Both the position numbers and the translations under genes were made by a program. Shown one piece after another: positions 1 to 8,809 of a stretch of DNA of 64,000 bases. A model generated the notes under the pieces. It had not been told where the DNA came from. It searched no databases and saw only the letters and a list, made by a program, of their open reading frames with translations. This DNA comes from an uncultured Erwinia sp. GTDB lineage: Bacteria > Pseudomonadota > Gammaproteobacteria > Enterobacterales > Enterobacteriaceae. Position 1 is the stretch's first letter, and the number at the start of each line of letters is the position of its first letter. Location: NCBI GenBank assembly GCA_946221915.1, contig CAMIKG010000019.1, forward strand, positions 1-64,000. Reading direction: 5' to 3'.

Positions 1-56
1 TTAGCAGTTAGCAGTTAGCAGTTAGCAGTTAGCAGTTAGCAGTTAGCAGTTAGCAA
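1..56. repeat. Heptanucleotide tandem repeat (TTAGCAG)n, cut by the window edge
   Basis: Seven exact copies of TTAGCAG run head to tail from base 1, followed by an eighth copy with one change at base 56. The array starts at the first base of the window, so its real length is unknown. It lies downstream of the metL stop (metL is on the minus strand) and no reading frame uses it here. Confidence 0.95.
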
Positions 57-93
57 GGAAGAGTAACAGCATACCAGACAGGCACGGACGGCT

Positions 94-198
94 CCTTCCC
101 CCGCCCTGCGGGGGAAGGCTGGGATGGGGGAGCTAACGACTCAGGATCTCAGTCGCTTGCTCCCCCTCCCTAACCCTCCCCCATTTCATGGGGGAGGG
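94..198. repeat. Paired-hairpin intergenic repeat, copy A
   Basis: Two perfect inverted repeats lie 55 bp apart. The first has arms 94-104 and 108-118 (CCTTCCCCCGC and complement) with a 3-base loop. The second has arms 174-184 and 188-198 (CCCTCCCCCAT and complement) with a 3-base loop. A GGGATGGGGG tract at 121-130 sits between them. The same architecture recurs at 61482-61572, so this looks like a dispersed extragenic palindromic element. It may also end metL transcription, but neither hairpin has a T-run. Confidence 0.75.
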
Positions 199-307
199 AA
201 ATTAAGCCACGCAGCCCGCTCTTCCTGTGCCCCCCAGTATACGGGGAGGATAATAAGCAGTGCTGCAACCTATAACCAGAGGGTAACATGTTGTCACCCG
301 CCAGCCA

Positions 308-2743
308 TCACAGCAACTGCGCCAGCCGGTTGATATCCGACTGAATTGCCCCGGCGGTGACGTCACGTCCTGCGCCCGGCCCGCGGATCACCAGCGGGTT
401 ATCACGATACCAGCGGCTCTCGATGGCAAATACGTTGTCGCACGGCAGCAGCGCCGCCAGCGGATGCTCCGGGCGTACCGCTTCCACGCCAACACGCGCT
501 TTACCGTTAGCATCAAAACGCGCCACGTAACGCAGTACCAGCCCCATCTCCTGTGCCGCTTCCAGTCGCTGCACCATCTGATCGTTTAGCGCGTCACCGT
601 TCTCAAAGAAATGGTCAACAGAATCACGCTCACAGCCCGCCGGCACCAGCGACTCGACCCGCACCTGATCCGGCTCGATGTCATAACCCGCTTCACGCGC
701 CAGAATCACCAGCTTACGCATCACGTCCTGGCCGGAAAGGTCGACACGCGGATCGGGTTCCGTTAACCCCTGTTGCCATGCCTGATCCACAAGCTCGGTA
801 AACGGCACCGTGCCATCAAACTGCAGGAACAGCCAGGAGAGCGTGCCGGAGAAAATCCCGCTAATCGCCAGAATACTGTCGCCACTTTCACGCAGATCGC
901 GCACCGTGTGGTTAACCGGCAGGCCAGCGCCCACCGTGGCGTTATACAGCCAGTGACGGCCCGTTTTGGTAAAGGCGTCACGCACCTGGCGCCACTGCTG
1001 ACTGGCAGATGAACCCGCGACCTTATTGGCGCTGATAACATGGAAACCATAGCTGGCGAAATCGAGGTACTGCTCAGCCAGCGGCTCACTGGCGGTGACA
1101 TCCAGCACCACCAGATCGTCAAACGGATGCGAGCGCATCCACAGGAACAACGACTCTTCATCGCGCTCCACGGCTTCGTCGTCAAAGAATGCCAGCGCAC
1201 GGCTGGCATCCAGTCCGTCATAACTCAGCAGACTGCGGCGGCTGTCCACCACCCCGGCCAGCACAAATTCAAAACCGGTACGTGCGGAAAGGGTTTCGTG
1301 CTCGCGGGAAAACAGCTCCAGCCAGCGCGAACCGATATTGCCTTTGCCAAACAGCATCAGACCAATACGCTTTTCCGCACGGAACAGCGACTGATGCAGA
1401 CCCTGGATCAGATGCTCAGTAGGCCCGACGCGCAGCACCGCCACCAGACTGATGCCCTCTTCCGACTGCCAGACAAACTCCACCGGCTGATCTTTAATCT
1501 GCTGCCAGAAACGGTGGCTGTGCAGCGGATTGCGGCTGACGCCGGCGCCCACCAGCGCCACCAGCGCCATGCCATCGCGCAGCTGCAAATGACCCGGCAG
1601 CGCGGCGTCCTGCAAAATCGCCAGCGCACTGTTCACCACTTCCGAGGTGTAGCACAGCTGAATAAGGTTACGATCGGCATGGATGCCGGTCGCCAGCGGA
1701 CGCACCTGCGCACGCTTCAGCAGCAGATCGATCTCTTTCTGCAGCTTGACAAAATCATGCTGTGGCGGCACCAGGAACTCAATCAGGCAGACATCATCAT
1801 GGCTGGTGACGATACGCGCACCCGTCCCCGATGCCAGCACGCGCTCAATACGCGTCGAGCCCTGCTCCGGCTGATAGCTGCAGCGCAGCTGCAGATCGAT
1901 ATCGCTTCCGGACACCGGCTGCAGGGTGCGGGTATGCAGCACGGGCGCGGCTAAACGCGCCAGCTCGCTGGCTTCGTCCAGACGCAGCAGCGGCAGCAAA
2001 CAGGCATCTTTCACTTTACGCGGGTCCGCACTGTACACCCCGGCGACATCGCTCCAGATAGTGACACGCGACACGCCCGCCAGCGCACCAATTTGCGTGG
2101 CGGAGTAGTCAGAACCGTTACGTCCCAGCAGCACCGTTTCACCCGCATCGTTACGGCTGATAAAACCGGTCACTACCAGGCGCTGATGTGGATGCTGGGC
2201 CATCAGTTGCTGTAACAGCGGCCAGGATTTGCCTTCATCCACCTGCGGCTGCGCCGCACGTTCAGCGCGCAGGAAGCTGCGCGCATCGAGCCAGGCAGCA
2301 TCCATATCACGCTGTTTCAGCACCGCTGCCATCAGCCGCGCCGACCAGAGTTCGCCATGCCCCACCACTTCCGCGTACACCGCCTCAGTGATAGCGCCAT
2401 CCAGCAGCGCCGCCAGTTTTTCCAAATCCTGGATAAACGCACTCAGCAGAGGTTCAGCATCTTCAGCAGGCAGCAGACCCGTGATCAACTCACTTTGATA
2501 GCGACGCAGCGCCTGTTGCACCTGATGAGCCGACAGACGATCGTTCTGACTCAGTTTCAGCCAGTTAATCAGCTGGTTAGTGGTGCTACCGGCGGCGGAC
2601 ACCACCATCAGGTCGCCCGGCTGACTGTAATCCGCCATAATACCGGCCACGCGCAGATAACATTTCGGATCGGCAAGGCTGCTGCCGCCAAATTTATGTA
2701 ACTGCCGCGCGTTCTGCGTCCCTGCTACTGCTGAAATACTCAT
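308..2743 (-). CDS. metL: Bifunctional aspartokinase II / homoserine dehydrogenase II
   Basis: Carries out the first and third steps of the aspartate pathway in its methionine branch: phosphorylation of aspartate and reduction of aspartate semialdehyde to homoserine. The 811-residue protein matches E. coli MetL (810) along its whole length. The N-terminal kinase domain opens with the KFGGSS motif at residues 17-22 and has a GRNGSDYSA segment. The C-terminal dehydrogenase begins near residue 460 with an LFGKGNIGSRW nucleotide-binding loop and contains the NATVGAGLP segment. The ATG lies 2 bp after the metB stop, with an AGAGG ribosome site inside the end of metB, so metBL is one operon. It is presumably repressed through the met boxes upstream of metB. 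Confidence 0.98.
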   Translation of the reverse strand: MSISAVAGTQNARQLHKFGGSSLADPKCYLRVAGIMADYSQPGDLMVVSAAGSTTNQLINWLKLSQNDRLSAHQVQQALRRYQSELITGLLPAEDAEPLLSAFIQDLEKLAALLDGAITEAVYAEVVGHGELWSARLMAAVLKQRDMDAAWLDARSFLRAERAAQPQVDEGKSWPLLQQLMAQHPHQRLVVTGFISRNDAGETVLLGRNGSDYSATQIGALAGVSRVTIWSDVAGVYSADPRKVKDACLLPLLRLDEASELARLAAPVLHTRTLQPVSGSDIDLQLRCSYQPEQGSTRIERVLASGTGARIVTSHDDVCLIEFLVPPQHDFVKLQKEIDLLLKRAQVRPLATGIHADRNLIQLCYTSEVVNSALAILQDAALPGHLQLRDGMALVALVGAGVSRNPLHSHRFWQQIKDQPVEFVWQSEEGISLVAVLRVGPTEHLIQGLHQSLFRAEKRIGLMLFGKGNIGSRWLELFSREHETLSARTGFEFVLAGVVDSRRSLLSYDGLDASRALAFFDDEAVERDEESLFLWMRSHPFDDLVVLDVTASEPLAEQYLDFASYGFHVISANKVAGSSASQQWRQVRDAFTKTGRHWLYNATVGAGLPVNHTVRDLRESGDSILAISGIFSGTLSWLFLQFDGTVPFTELVDQAWQQGLTEPDPRVDLSGQDVMRKLVILAREAGYDIEPDQVRVESLVPAGCERDSVDHFFENGDALNDQMVQRLEAAQEMGLVLRYVARFDANGKARVGVEAVRPEHPLAALLPCDNVFAIESRWYRDNPLVIRGPGAGRDVTAGAIQSDINRLAQLL

Positions 2744-2745
2744 GA

Positions 2746-3906
2746 TTACCTCTCGGCCGCAACCCGGAATGCATTATCCAGATCGGCTATTAAATCTTCG
2801 TGATCCTCAATTCCGACAGAAATACGCAGCAGCGTTTCTGAAATGCCCGCTTCAGCGCGCGCCTGCGCTGACATGCCCGCATGGGTCATGGTCGCGGTAT
2901 GCGAAATCAGACTTTCCACACCACCCAGCGACTCTGCCAGAGTAAATAATTCCAGCGCTTTCAGGAAGCGACGCAGCGTCTGCTCATCGCCATCCAGCTC
3001 AAAACTTAACATCGCGCCGAAGCCACGTTGCTGACGCAGCGCGTACTCGTGCCCGGCGTTTTCCGGCAGAGAAGGATGATACAGCTTTTTCACCAGCGGT
3101 TGTTGTTTCAGATAATCGACAATCGCCAGCGCATTACGCTGCGCCGCCGCCATACGCGGCGCCAGGGTGCGCATACCGCGCAGCAGCAGATAGCTGTCAA
3201 ACGCCGCGCCGGTCACACCGATATTGTTCGCCCACCATGCCAGTTCGGTTGCGGTTGCGGCGTCTTTCGCAACCACCGCGCCCGCCACCACGTCGGAGTG
3301 GCCGTTGAGATATTTGGTGCAGGAGTGGATCACCAGGTCCGCACCCAGCGCCAGCGGGTTCTGCAATGCCGGGCTGAGGAAGGTGTTATCCACCACGCTC
3401 AGCGCACCCGCGTCACGCACGGCTTGACAGATACCAGCGATATCGACCACGCGCAGCAGCGGGTTGCTTGGGCTTTCAATCAGCACCAGCTTCGGTTTTT
3501 CCGCCAGCGCCGCCTGCAGCGCCGCAGCGTCATTCTGATCGACAAACTTCACACGATAAGCGCCGCGTTTGCTCTGGCTGTCGAACAGACGGTAGCTGCC
3601 ACCATAGCAGTCATGCGGCGCCACCAGCAGGTCGCCAGGTTTCAGGAACACCGTGCACACCAGATGAATCGCCGACATCCCGGTATTAGTCATCACTGCA
3701 CCTGCGCCGCCTTCCAGCTCCGCCAGCGCGCGCTGCACCACATCACGCGTCGGGTTGCCGCGCCGTGAATAGTCGTGGGCACGTGGCTCATTGAAGTCGG
3801 TAAAGTTATAGGTACTGGAGAGATGAATCGGTGGGACAACGCAGCCATATTGTTCGTCATCATTCAAACCGCTGCGTACTGCGATGGTTGCCTGTTTGCG
3901 CGTCAT
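2746..3906 (-). CDS. metB: Cystathionine gamma-synthase
   Basis: PLP enzyme that joins O-succinylhomoserine and cysteine to make cystathionine in methionine synthesis. The start at 3906 gives MTRKQATIAVRSGLNDDEQ and 386 residues, exactly the E. coli length. The frame stays open for 26 more codons upstream, but that extension runs into the met boxes and has no family match. The PLP-lysine segment HSCTKYLNGHSD is present, as are the substrate-region motifs SRRGNPTR and YGGSYRLF. First gene of the metBL operon, divergent from metJ. Confidence 0.97.
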   Translation of the reverse strand: MTRKQATIAVRSGLNDDEQYGCVVPPIHLSSTYNFTDFNEPRAHDYSRRGNPTRDVVQRALAELEGGAGAVMTNTGMSAIHLVCTVFLKPGDLLVAPHDCYGGSYRLFDSQSKRGAYRVKFVDQNDAAALQAALAEKPKLVLIESPSNPLLRVVDIAGICQAVRDAGALSVVDNTFLSPALQNPLALGADLVIHSCTKYLNGHSDVVAGAVVAKDAATATELAWWANNIGVTGAAFDSYLLLRGMRTLAPRMAAAQRNALAIVDYLKQQPLVKKLYHPSLPENAGHEYALRQQRGFGAMLSFELDGDEQTLRRFLKALELFTLAESLGGVESLISHTATMTHAGMSAQARAEAGISETLLRISVGIEDHEDLIADLDNAFRVAAER

Positions 3907-3962
3907 GGTGCTCACTGTTCCTGACTGAATAAAAGAGAGTGACAGAATAGCATCAATGAATT

Positions 3963-3994
3963 GGACGTCAATACATCTGGACATCTAAATGTCT
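3963..3994. promoter_or_regulatory. Four tandem met boxes (MetJ operator) between metB and metJ
   Basis: Four contiguous 8-mers resemble the MetJ consensus AGACGTCT: GGACGTCA (3963), ATACATCT (3971), GGACATCT (3979) and AAATGTCT (3987). MetJ dimers bind such arrays cooperatively with S-adenosylmethionine as corepressor. The array sits 57 bp upstream of the metB start and about 175 bp upstream of metJ, so it can control metBL and possibly metJ itself. Confidence 0.88.
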
Positions 3995-4168
3995 TTGCGT
4001 ATAGATTGAGCAAAGACGCAATACCCGCTAAGATTACGCGGTATAGGGTGCTCACTATTTGATATCTGACAGCTGAAACTGACATTTATTAGTGAGTAAC
4101 GATAACATCGGGCATAATTGGCCGGTTTTCGGCAATTCACGATTAAATGACAATGATTAAGGTAACCC

Positions 4169-4486
4169 ATGGCTGAATGGAACGGCGAATATATCAGCCC
4201 TTACGCTGAGCACGGTAAGAAGAGCGAGCAGGTTAAGAAAATTACTGTTTCTATCCCTCTGAAAGTGCTAAAAATTTTGACCGACGAGCGCACTCGTCGC
4301 CAGGTTAACAATTTACGCCACGCGACCAATAGTGAACTGCTGTGTGAGGCTTTCCTGCACGCGTTTACCGGTCAGCCGCTGCCGGATGATGTGGATTTAC
4401 GCAAAGAGCGTAGCGATGAGATTCCGGAAGAAGCGAAAGTGATCATGCGTGAGCTGGGTGTCGATCCCGATACCTGGGAGTACTAA
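4169..4486 (+). CDS. metJ: Met regulon repressor MetJ
   Basis: Ribbon-helix-helix repressor of the methionine biosynthesis genes, with S-adenosylmethionine as corepressor. The 105 residues are nearly identical to E. coli MetJ. The beta-ribbon that contacts the met boxes (KKITVSIPLKVLKIL, residues about 22-36) is intact. The start has an AAGGTAA ribosome site. It is divergent from metB and convergent with rpmE, with a shared terminator between metJ and rpmE. Confidence 0.98.
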   Translation: MAEWNGEYISPYAEHGKKSEQVKKITVSIPLKVLKILTDERTRRQVNNLRHATNSELLCEAFLHAFTGQPLPDDVDLRKERSDEIPEEAKVIMRELGVDPDTWEY

Positions 4487-4501
4487 GCGTCTTTCAGCCA
4501 T

Positions 4502-4530
4502 AAAAAAACCCGGCCTGAGCCGGGTTTTTT
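4502..4530. terminator. Bidirectional intrinsic terminator between metJ and rpmE
   Basis: A perfect CCCGGC/GCCGGG stem at 4509-4524 has the 4-base loop CTGA. Seven A lie before it and six T after it, so it can work on both strands for the two convergent genes. Confidence 0.93.
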
Positions 4531-4570
4531 CGTGCCAGCGCCACCGGAAGGCAGCGCTGAACAGGCATTC

Positions 4571-4783
4571 TTATTTGCTGCCTGGGATGCTGAAACGCTT
4601 GTTGAAGCGGTCAACACGGCCACCGGTGGCAACATCACGCTGCTTACCAGTGAAGAATGGGTGGCATGCACCACACACGTCCAGGTTCAGATCGCGACCC
4701 ACGGTAGAGCGGATTTTGATTTCGTTACCGCAAGAACATTTTGCAGTAATTTCAGCGTATTTAGGGTGAATATCTTTCTGCAT
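4571..4783 (-). CDS. rpmE: 50S ribosomal protein L31 (zinc-binding form)
   Basis: Ribosomal protein L31, 70 residues, same length as E. coli RpmE. The zinc ligands Cys16, Cys18, Cys37 and Cys40 are all present, so this is the zinc-containing C+ paralogue rather than the zinc-free YkgM type. Divergent from priA and convergent with metJ. Confidence 0.97.
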   Translation of the reverse strand: MQKDIHPKYAEITAKCSCGNEIKIRSTVGRDLNLDVCGACHPFFTGKQRDVATGGRVDRFNKRFSIPGSK

Positions 4784-5001
4784 GGGAAACCTCTGTTAAG
4801 GCCGTGTCGCTCTCCCGTGCCAGGATATTTCCTGCACCGGCACCACACGAAGATTAAATAAATTAAGTGTCATTGATACTGAAAATGCGGTATCAAAGGT
4901 GGCGAACTATACAGAAAATCGCCAGCTGGTGCAATCGGAACCGCACATTTCAGGCTACACAGTGTACACTATCTCGTCATTTTATTCATCCGGATGAATT
5001 C

Positions 5002-7197
5002 ATGCCCGTTGTTCAGGTCGCCCTGCCCGTTCCACTTGCCCGCAACTTTGATTATCTGCTGCCCGCCCATTTTCAGGTGGTGCCCGGTGCACGCGTCAGT
5101 GTGCCCTTTGGCCAGCGGAAAGCGATTGGCATTGTGGTGGCGATCGCTGAACACAGCGAGTTTTCTCCTGACCAGCTGAAAAGCGTGCATGATGTGCTGG
5201 ATGAGCAGTCGCTGTTTCCGCCCTCGCTGTGGCGCATCCTGCTGTGGGCCGCCGATTACTATCACTACCCGTTAGGCGAAGTGCTGTTCCATGCCATTCC
5301 GGTGTTACTGCGCCAGGGTAAAGCGGCGAAAGAGACGCCGCTATGGCAGTGGTGCATCAGCGAGCAGGGCCGCGCCACGCCGCCAGAAAGCCTGAAACGC
5401 GCACCAAAGCAGCAACAGGCGCTGGCCGCCCTGCTGCAGCGCCCGATTTATCGTCACGAGGTCACGCAGCAGGGCATGACCGACGCCACCTTACAGGCGA
5501 TGCGCGCCAAAGGCTTGTGCGACCTGCGCGAGCATCAGCGCGCAACAGAAGACTGGCGCACCAGTTATGCCGTGAAAGGCGAACGTCTGCGCCTGAACAC
5601 CGAACAGGCTACCGCCGTCGGTGCGATTCGCAGCGAAGACGATCACTTTGCCGCCTGGCTGCTGGCGGGTATCACCGGCTCCGGTAAAACCGAGGTGTAT
5701 CTCAGCGTGCTGGAAAACGTGCTGGCCAGCGGTCGCCAGGCGCTGGTGATGGTGCCGGAAATTGGCCTGACGCCGCAAACCATCGCCCGTTTCCGCGAGC
5801 GCTTTGATGCGCCCATCGACGTCTTACACTCCGCGCTGAATGACAGCGAACGCCTTGCCGTCTGGCTGCGCGCGCGCAGTGGCGAAACCGCAATTGTCAT
5901 TGGCACCCGCTCCTCACTGTTTACCCCCTTTGCGCGCCTTGGCGTAATCATCATCGATGAAGAGCATGACGGTTCGTACAAGCAGCAGGAGGGCTGGCGC
6001 TACCAGGCGCGAGACCTGGCGGTGTTCCGCGCGCGTGAAGAGGACATTCCGATTGTGATGGGCTCGGCGACGCCCGCGCTGGAAACACTGCAGAATGTGC
6101 AAACCGGCAAGTATCGCCAGCTCAATCTCAGTAAGCGCGCAGGCAATGCGCGCCAGGCGACACAGCAACTGATCGATCTCAAAGGCATGAAACTGCAGGG
6201 CGGCCTCGCGCCCGCGCTGCTTGCGAAAATGCGTCAGCACCTGCAGGCGGATAATCAGGTACTGCTGTTCCTGAACCGCCGGGGTTTCTCACCGGCACTG
6301 TTATGCCATGAATGCGGCTGGATTGCTGAATGCCAGCGCTGCGATCACTACTACACGCTGCACCAGCAGCAGCGCCAGCTGCGCTGCCACCACTGTGACA
6401 GCCAGCGCCCAATTCCCCATCACTGCCCGCAATGCGGTTCCACCAACCTGGTACCGGTGGGGTTGGGCACAGAACAGCTGGAACAGAATCTGGCGGCGCT
6501 GTTCCCCGGCGTGCCGCTGTCGCGTATTGACCGCGATACCACCAGCCGCAAAGGCGCGCTGGAGCAGCAACTGAATGAAGTACACCGCGGCGGAGCACGC
6601 ATTCTGATTGGCACCCAGATGCTGGCGAAAGGTCACCACTTCCCGGATGTCACGCTGGTGTCGCTGCTGGATGTCGATGGCGCACTGTTCTCCGCCGATT
6701 TCCGCGCGGCGGAACGTTTTGCCCAGCTGTATATCCAGGTGGCAGGGCGTGCCGGGCGCGCCGGCAAGCAGGGCGAAGTGTTGCTGCAGACCCATCATCC
6801 TGACCATCCGCTGCTGCAAATCCTGCTGCATCACGGCTATGACGCGTTCGCCCGTCAGACCCTGCAGGAGCGCAAGACGGTATTCCTGCCACCGTTTACC
6901 AGCCATGTGCTGTTCCGCGCCGAGGATAATGATAATCAGCAGGCGGCAGCCTTCTTGCAGCAGCTGCGCAATCTGCTGGAAGCCAGCCCGCTGAAAGACG
7001 AGGCGCTGTGGGCGATGGGGCCGGTGCCTGCCCTGCTGGCGAAACGCAGCGGACGCTACCGCTGGCAGCTGCTGTTGCAGCATCCGTCACGCGCGCTGTT
7101 ACAGCGGTTGCTGAAAAGCAGTCTGCCACTGGTGGGCACCCTGCCGCTGGCGCGCAAGGTGAAATGGACGCTCGACGTCGATCCCACTGAAAGTTGA
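5002..7197 (+). CDS. priA: Primosomal protein N' (replication restart helicase)
   Basis: 3'-5' DNA helicase that recognises stalled forks and D-loops and starts PriB/PriC/DnaT-dependent loading of DnaB. The start at 5002 (MPVVQVALPVPL) gives 731 residues, against 732 in E. coli; the 45 upstream in-frame codons have no family match. The N-terminal fork-binding domain is followed by Walker A GSGKT (residues 226-230), the DEEH box (319-322), and a zinc-binding insert with paired CxxC motifs (CHECGWIAECQRC, CHHC, CPQC). The C-terminal helicase motifs include QVAGRAGR. Confidence 0.97.
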   Translation: MPVVQVALPVPLARNFDYLLPAHFQVVPGARVSVPFGQRKAIGIVVAIAEHSEFSPDQLKSVHDVLDEQSLFPPSLWRILLWAADYYHYPLGEVLFHAIPVLLRQGKAAKETPLWQWCISEQGRATPPESLKRAPKQQQALAALLQRPIYRHEVTQQGMTDATLQAMRAKGLCDLREHQRATEDWRTSYAVKGERLRLNTEQATAVGAIRSEDDHFAAWLLAGITGSGKTEVYLSVLENVLASGRQALVMVPEIGLTPQTIARFRERFDAPIDVLHSALNDSERLAVWLRARSGETAIVIGTRSSLFTPFARLGVIIIDEEHDGSYKQQEGWRYQARDLAVFRAREEDIPIVMGSATPALETLQNVQTGKYRQLNLSKRAGNARQATQQLIDLKGMKLQGGLAPALLAKMRQHLQADNQVLLFLNRRGFSPALLCHECGWIAECQRCDHYYTLHQQQRQLRCHHCDSQRPIPHHCPQCGSTNLVPVGLGTEQLEQNLAALFPGVPLSRIDRDTTSRKGALEQQLNEVHRGGARILIGTQMLAKGHHFPDVTLVSLLDVDGALFSADFRAAERFAQLYIQVAGRAGRAGKQGEVLLQTHHPDHPLLQILLHHGYDAFARQTLQERKTVFLPPFTSHVLFRAEDNDNQQAAAFLQQLRNLLEASPLKDEALWAMGPVPALLAKRSGRYRWQLLLQHPSRALLQRLLKSSLPLVGTLPLARKVKWTLDVDPTES

Positions 7198-7409
7198 TTG
7201 CTTCCTCTCAACGGCAATGGTTGTGCGAGCAGGATCGAAAAAAGTCGCACAAGTCACAATTTTTATGCAAATTAAGTAACAGCATCCGCAGACAATCTGA
7301 TAAGAATGTGATGACCATTCGCTAAGGCCCGCATGATTGTCAGGGCATTGATACACAGAAGAATATTCCAGTTGGTCAGGCCAGCTCTGCTGGCGTGAGG
7401 AGAGAAGCG

Positions 7410-8435
7410 TTGGAGCACAATCAAGAGACAGCGGCAGCCACGATGAAGGATGTGGCTGAAAGAGCAGGCGTATCAACGGCCACCGTGTCACGCGCGCTGA
7501 TGAATCCGGAGAAGGTTTCCGCCGCGACGCGTCAGAAAGTCGAACAGGCCGTGATTGATGTCGGCTACTCGCCGCATGCCCTGGCGCGCAATGCGAAGCG
7601 CAGCGAGTCGCGTACTATTCTGGTGATTGTACCGGATATCTGCGATCCGTTTTTCAGCGAAATCATCCGCGGCATTGAAACCACCGCGGCACAGGAAGGC
7701 TATCTGGTGCTGATTGGCGATTGCGCCCATCAAAATCAGCAGGAGAAATCCTTTCTTAATCTGATGCTGACGCGTCAGATTGACGGCATGGTGCTGCTCG
7801 GTTCGCAGCTGCCGTTCGATACCGGCGTCGAGGAGCAACGCAATCTGCCACCGATGGTGATGGCGAACGAATTTGCCCCGGAGCTGGAACTGCCAACGGT
7901 GCATATCGATAACCTCACCGCCGCCTTTGAAGCGGTCAACCATCTGTATCAGCTCGGGCACCGCCGCATCGCCTGTATCGCCGGGCCAGAGCAGATGCCG
8001 CTCAGCCACTATCGCCTGCAGGGCTATATTCAGTCACTGCGGCGCAACGGCCTGACGGTCGTGCCGGAGTATATCGTGCGCGGCGATTTTACCTTCGAAG
8101 CAGGCGCAGCGGCGCTGAAGCAGTTAATGGCGCTGCCACAGCCGCCTGAGGCTCTGTTCTGCCACAGCGATATTATGGCGCTGGGCGCGTTGTCGCAGGC
8201 CAAAGCTCAGGGACTGCGCGTGCCGCAGGATATTTCGCTGGTCGGTTTCGATGATATCGAGCTCGCACGCTACAGCGACCCGCAACTGACCACCGTGGCG
8301 CAGCCACGTTTCGCCATCGGTCGGGAAGCGATGTTGCTGCTGCTGGAGCAGTTGCAGGGAAAAAGTGTCAGTAACGGTTCACGCCTGCTGGATTCAGAAT
8401 TAAAAATTCGCGCCAGTAGCGCACGGCGCAAATAA
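7410..8435 (+). CDS. cytR: LacI-family nucleoside regulator CytR
   Basis: LacI-family repressor that, with CRP, controls nucleoside uptake and catabolism genes and responds to cytidine. The N-terminal helix-turn-helix (MKDVAERAGVSTATVSRAL) is followed by a periplasmic-binding-like sensor domain. I place the start at TTG 7410: a GAGGAGA site ends 6 bases upstream, and the resulting 341 residues equal E. coli CytR. A GTG at 7395 is also in frame but lacks a ribosome site. The downstream 374-bp gap to ftsN holds a large foldback element. Confidence 0.94.
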   Translation: MEHNQETAAATMKDVAERAGVSTATVSRALMNPEKVSAATRQKVEQAVIDVGYSPHALARNAKRSESRTILVIVPDICDPFFSEIIRGIETTAAQEGYLVLIGDCAHQNQQEKSFLNLMLTRQIDGMVLLGSQLPFDTGVEEQRNLPPMVMANEFAPELELPTVHIDNLTAAFEAVNHLYQLGHRRIACIAGPEQMPLSHYRLQGYIQSLRRNGLTVVPEYIVRGDFTFEAGAAALKQLMALPQPPEALFCHSDIMALGALSQAKAQGLRVPQDISLVGFDDIELARYSDPQLTTVAQPRFAIGREAMLLLLEQLQGKSVSNGSRLLDSELKIRASSARRK

Positions 8436-8444
8436 CGGCAATTA

Positions 8445-8648
8445 AAATCCCCTGAATAATTTGCGTTGCAGGAAGGCGGCGACGCAGCGAATCCCCAGGA
8501 GCTTACACCAGTAAGTGACCGGGGTGCGTGACAAATCGGCCAAAGGCTGATTTGAACGCCGCTTGCGGCGGCCCCGACGGGGCGAGGACCTGGTCAGGTC
8601 CGAGTAGCAAAGCCAACGCATCTGCAGCGCAAATTATGACGGGGATTT
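8445..8648. repeat. 204-bp foldback element with four internal hairpins
   Basis: The outer arms pair: AAATCCCC (8445-8452) with GGGGATTT (8641-8648), and the 16-mer ATAATTTGCGTTGCAG (8456-8471) with 8622-8637, one wobble. Four hairpins follow one another inside: 8533-8553 (9-bp stem, one wobble), 8557-8570 (CGCCGC/GCGGCG), 8571-8583 (GCCCC/GGGGC) and 8586-8601 (GGACCTG/CAGGTCC). The layout resembles a miniature inverted-repeat element or a structured RNA. No open frame of note lies inside. It starts 10 bp after the cytR stop and may end cytR transcription. Confidence 0.78.
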
Positions 8649-8809
8649 GAGTTTCAGCTTTTTCCTGGACCACTCATTGCTGGTCAAACTTCCAGCCCTT
8701 AAGTAACATGGCGGGCTACCAGCCGGGATCATTCAGGTGCTGATGTTTTGCGCCCATTGCGGATTTTCTGCCCGGCTGTACTTTCTTATTTGATATTAGC
8801 GGAACGATA

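Noticed and set aside
1..56. CRISPR-like array
   Set aside because: The unit is 7 bases with no spacers, so it is a simple tandem repeat.
1040..1954. 304-codon open frame on the plus strand
   Set aside because: Lies antisense inside metL, has low-complexity His/Gln-rich composition typical of a shadow frame, and no family features.
3028..3768. 246-codon open frame opposite metB
   Set aside because: Antisense of the conserved metB coding sequence; rich in Arg/His/Gln with no recognisable domain.
4532..4861. 109-codon open frame opposite rpmE
   Set aside because: Covers rpmE in antisense; rpmE is clearly the real gene with zinc cysteines intact.
7198..7409. CRP site upstream of cytR
   Set aside because: Only a half-site (TGTGA near 7310) is visible; the other half does not match.
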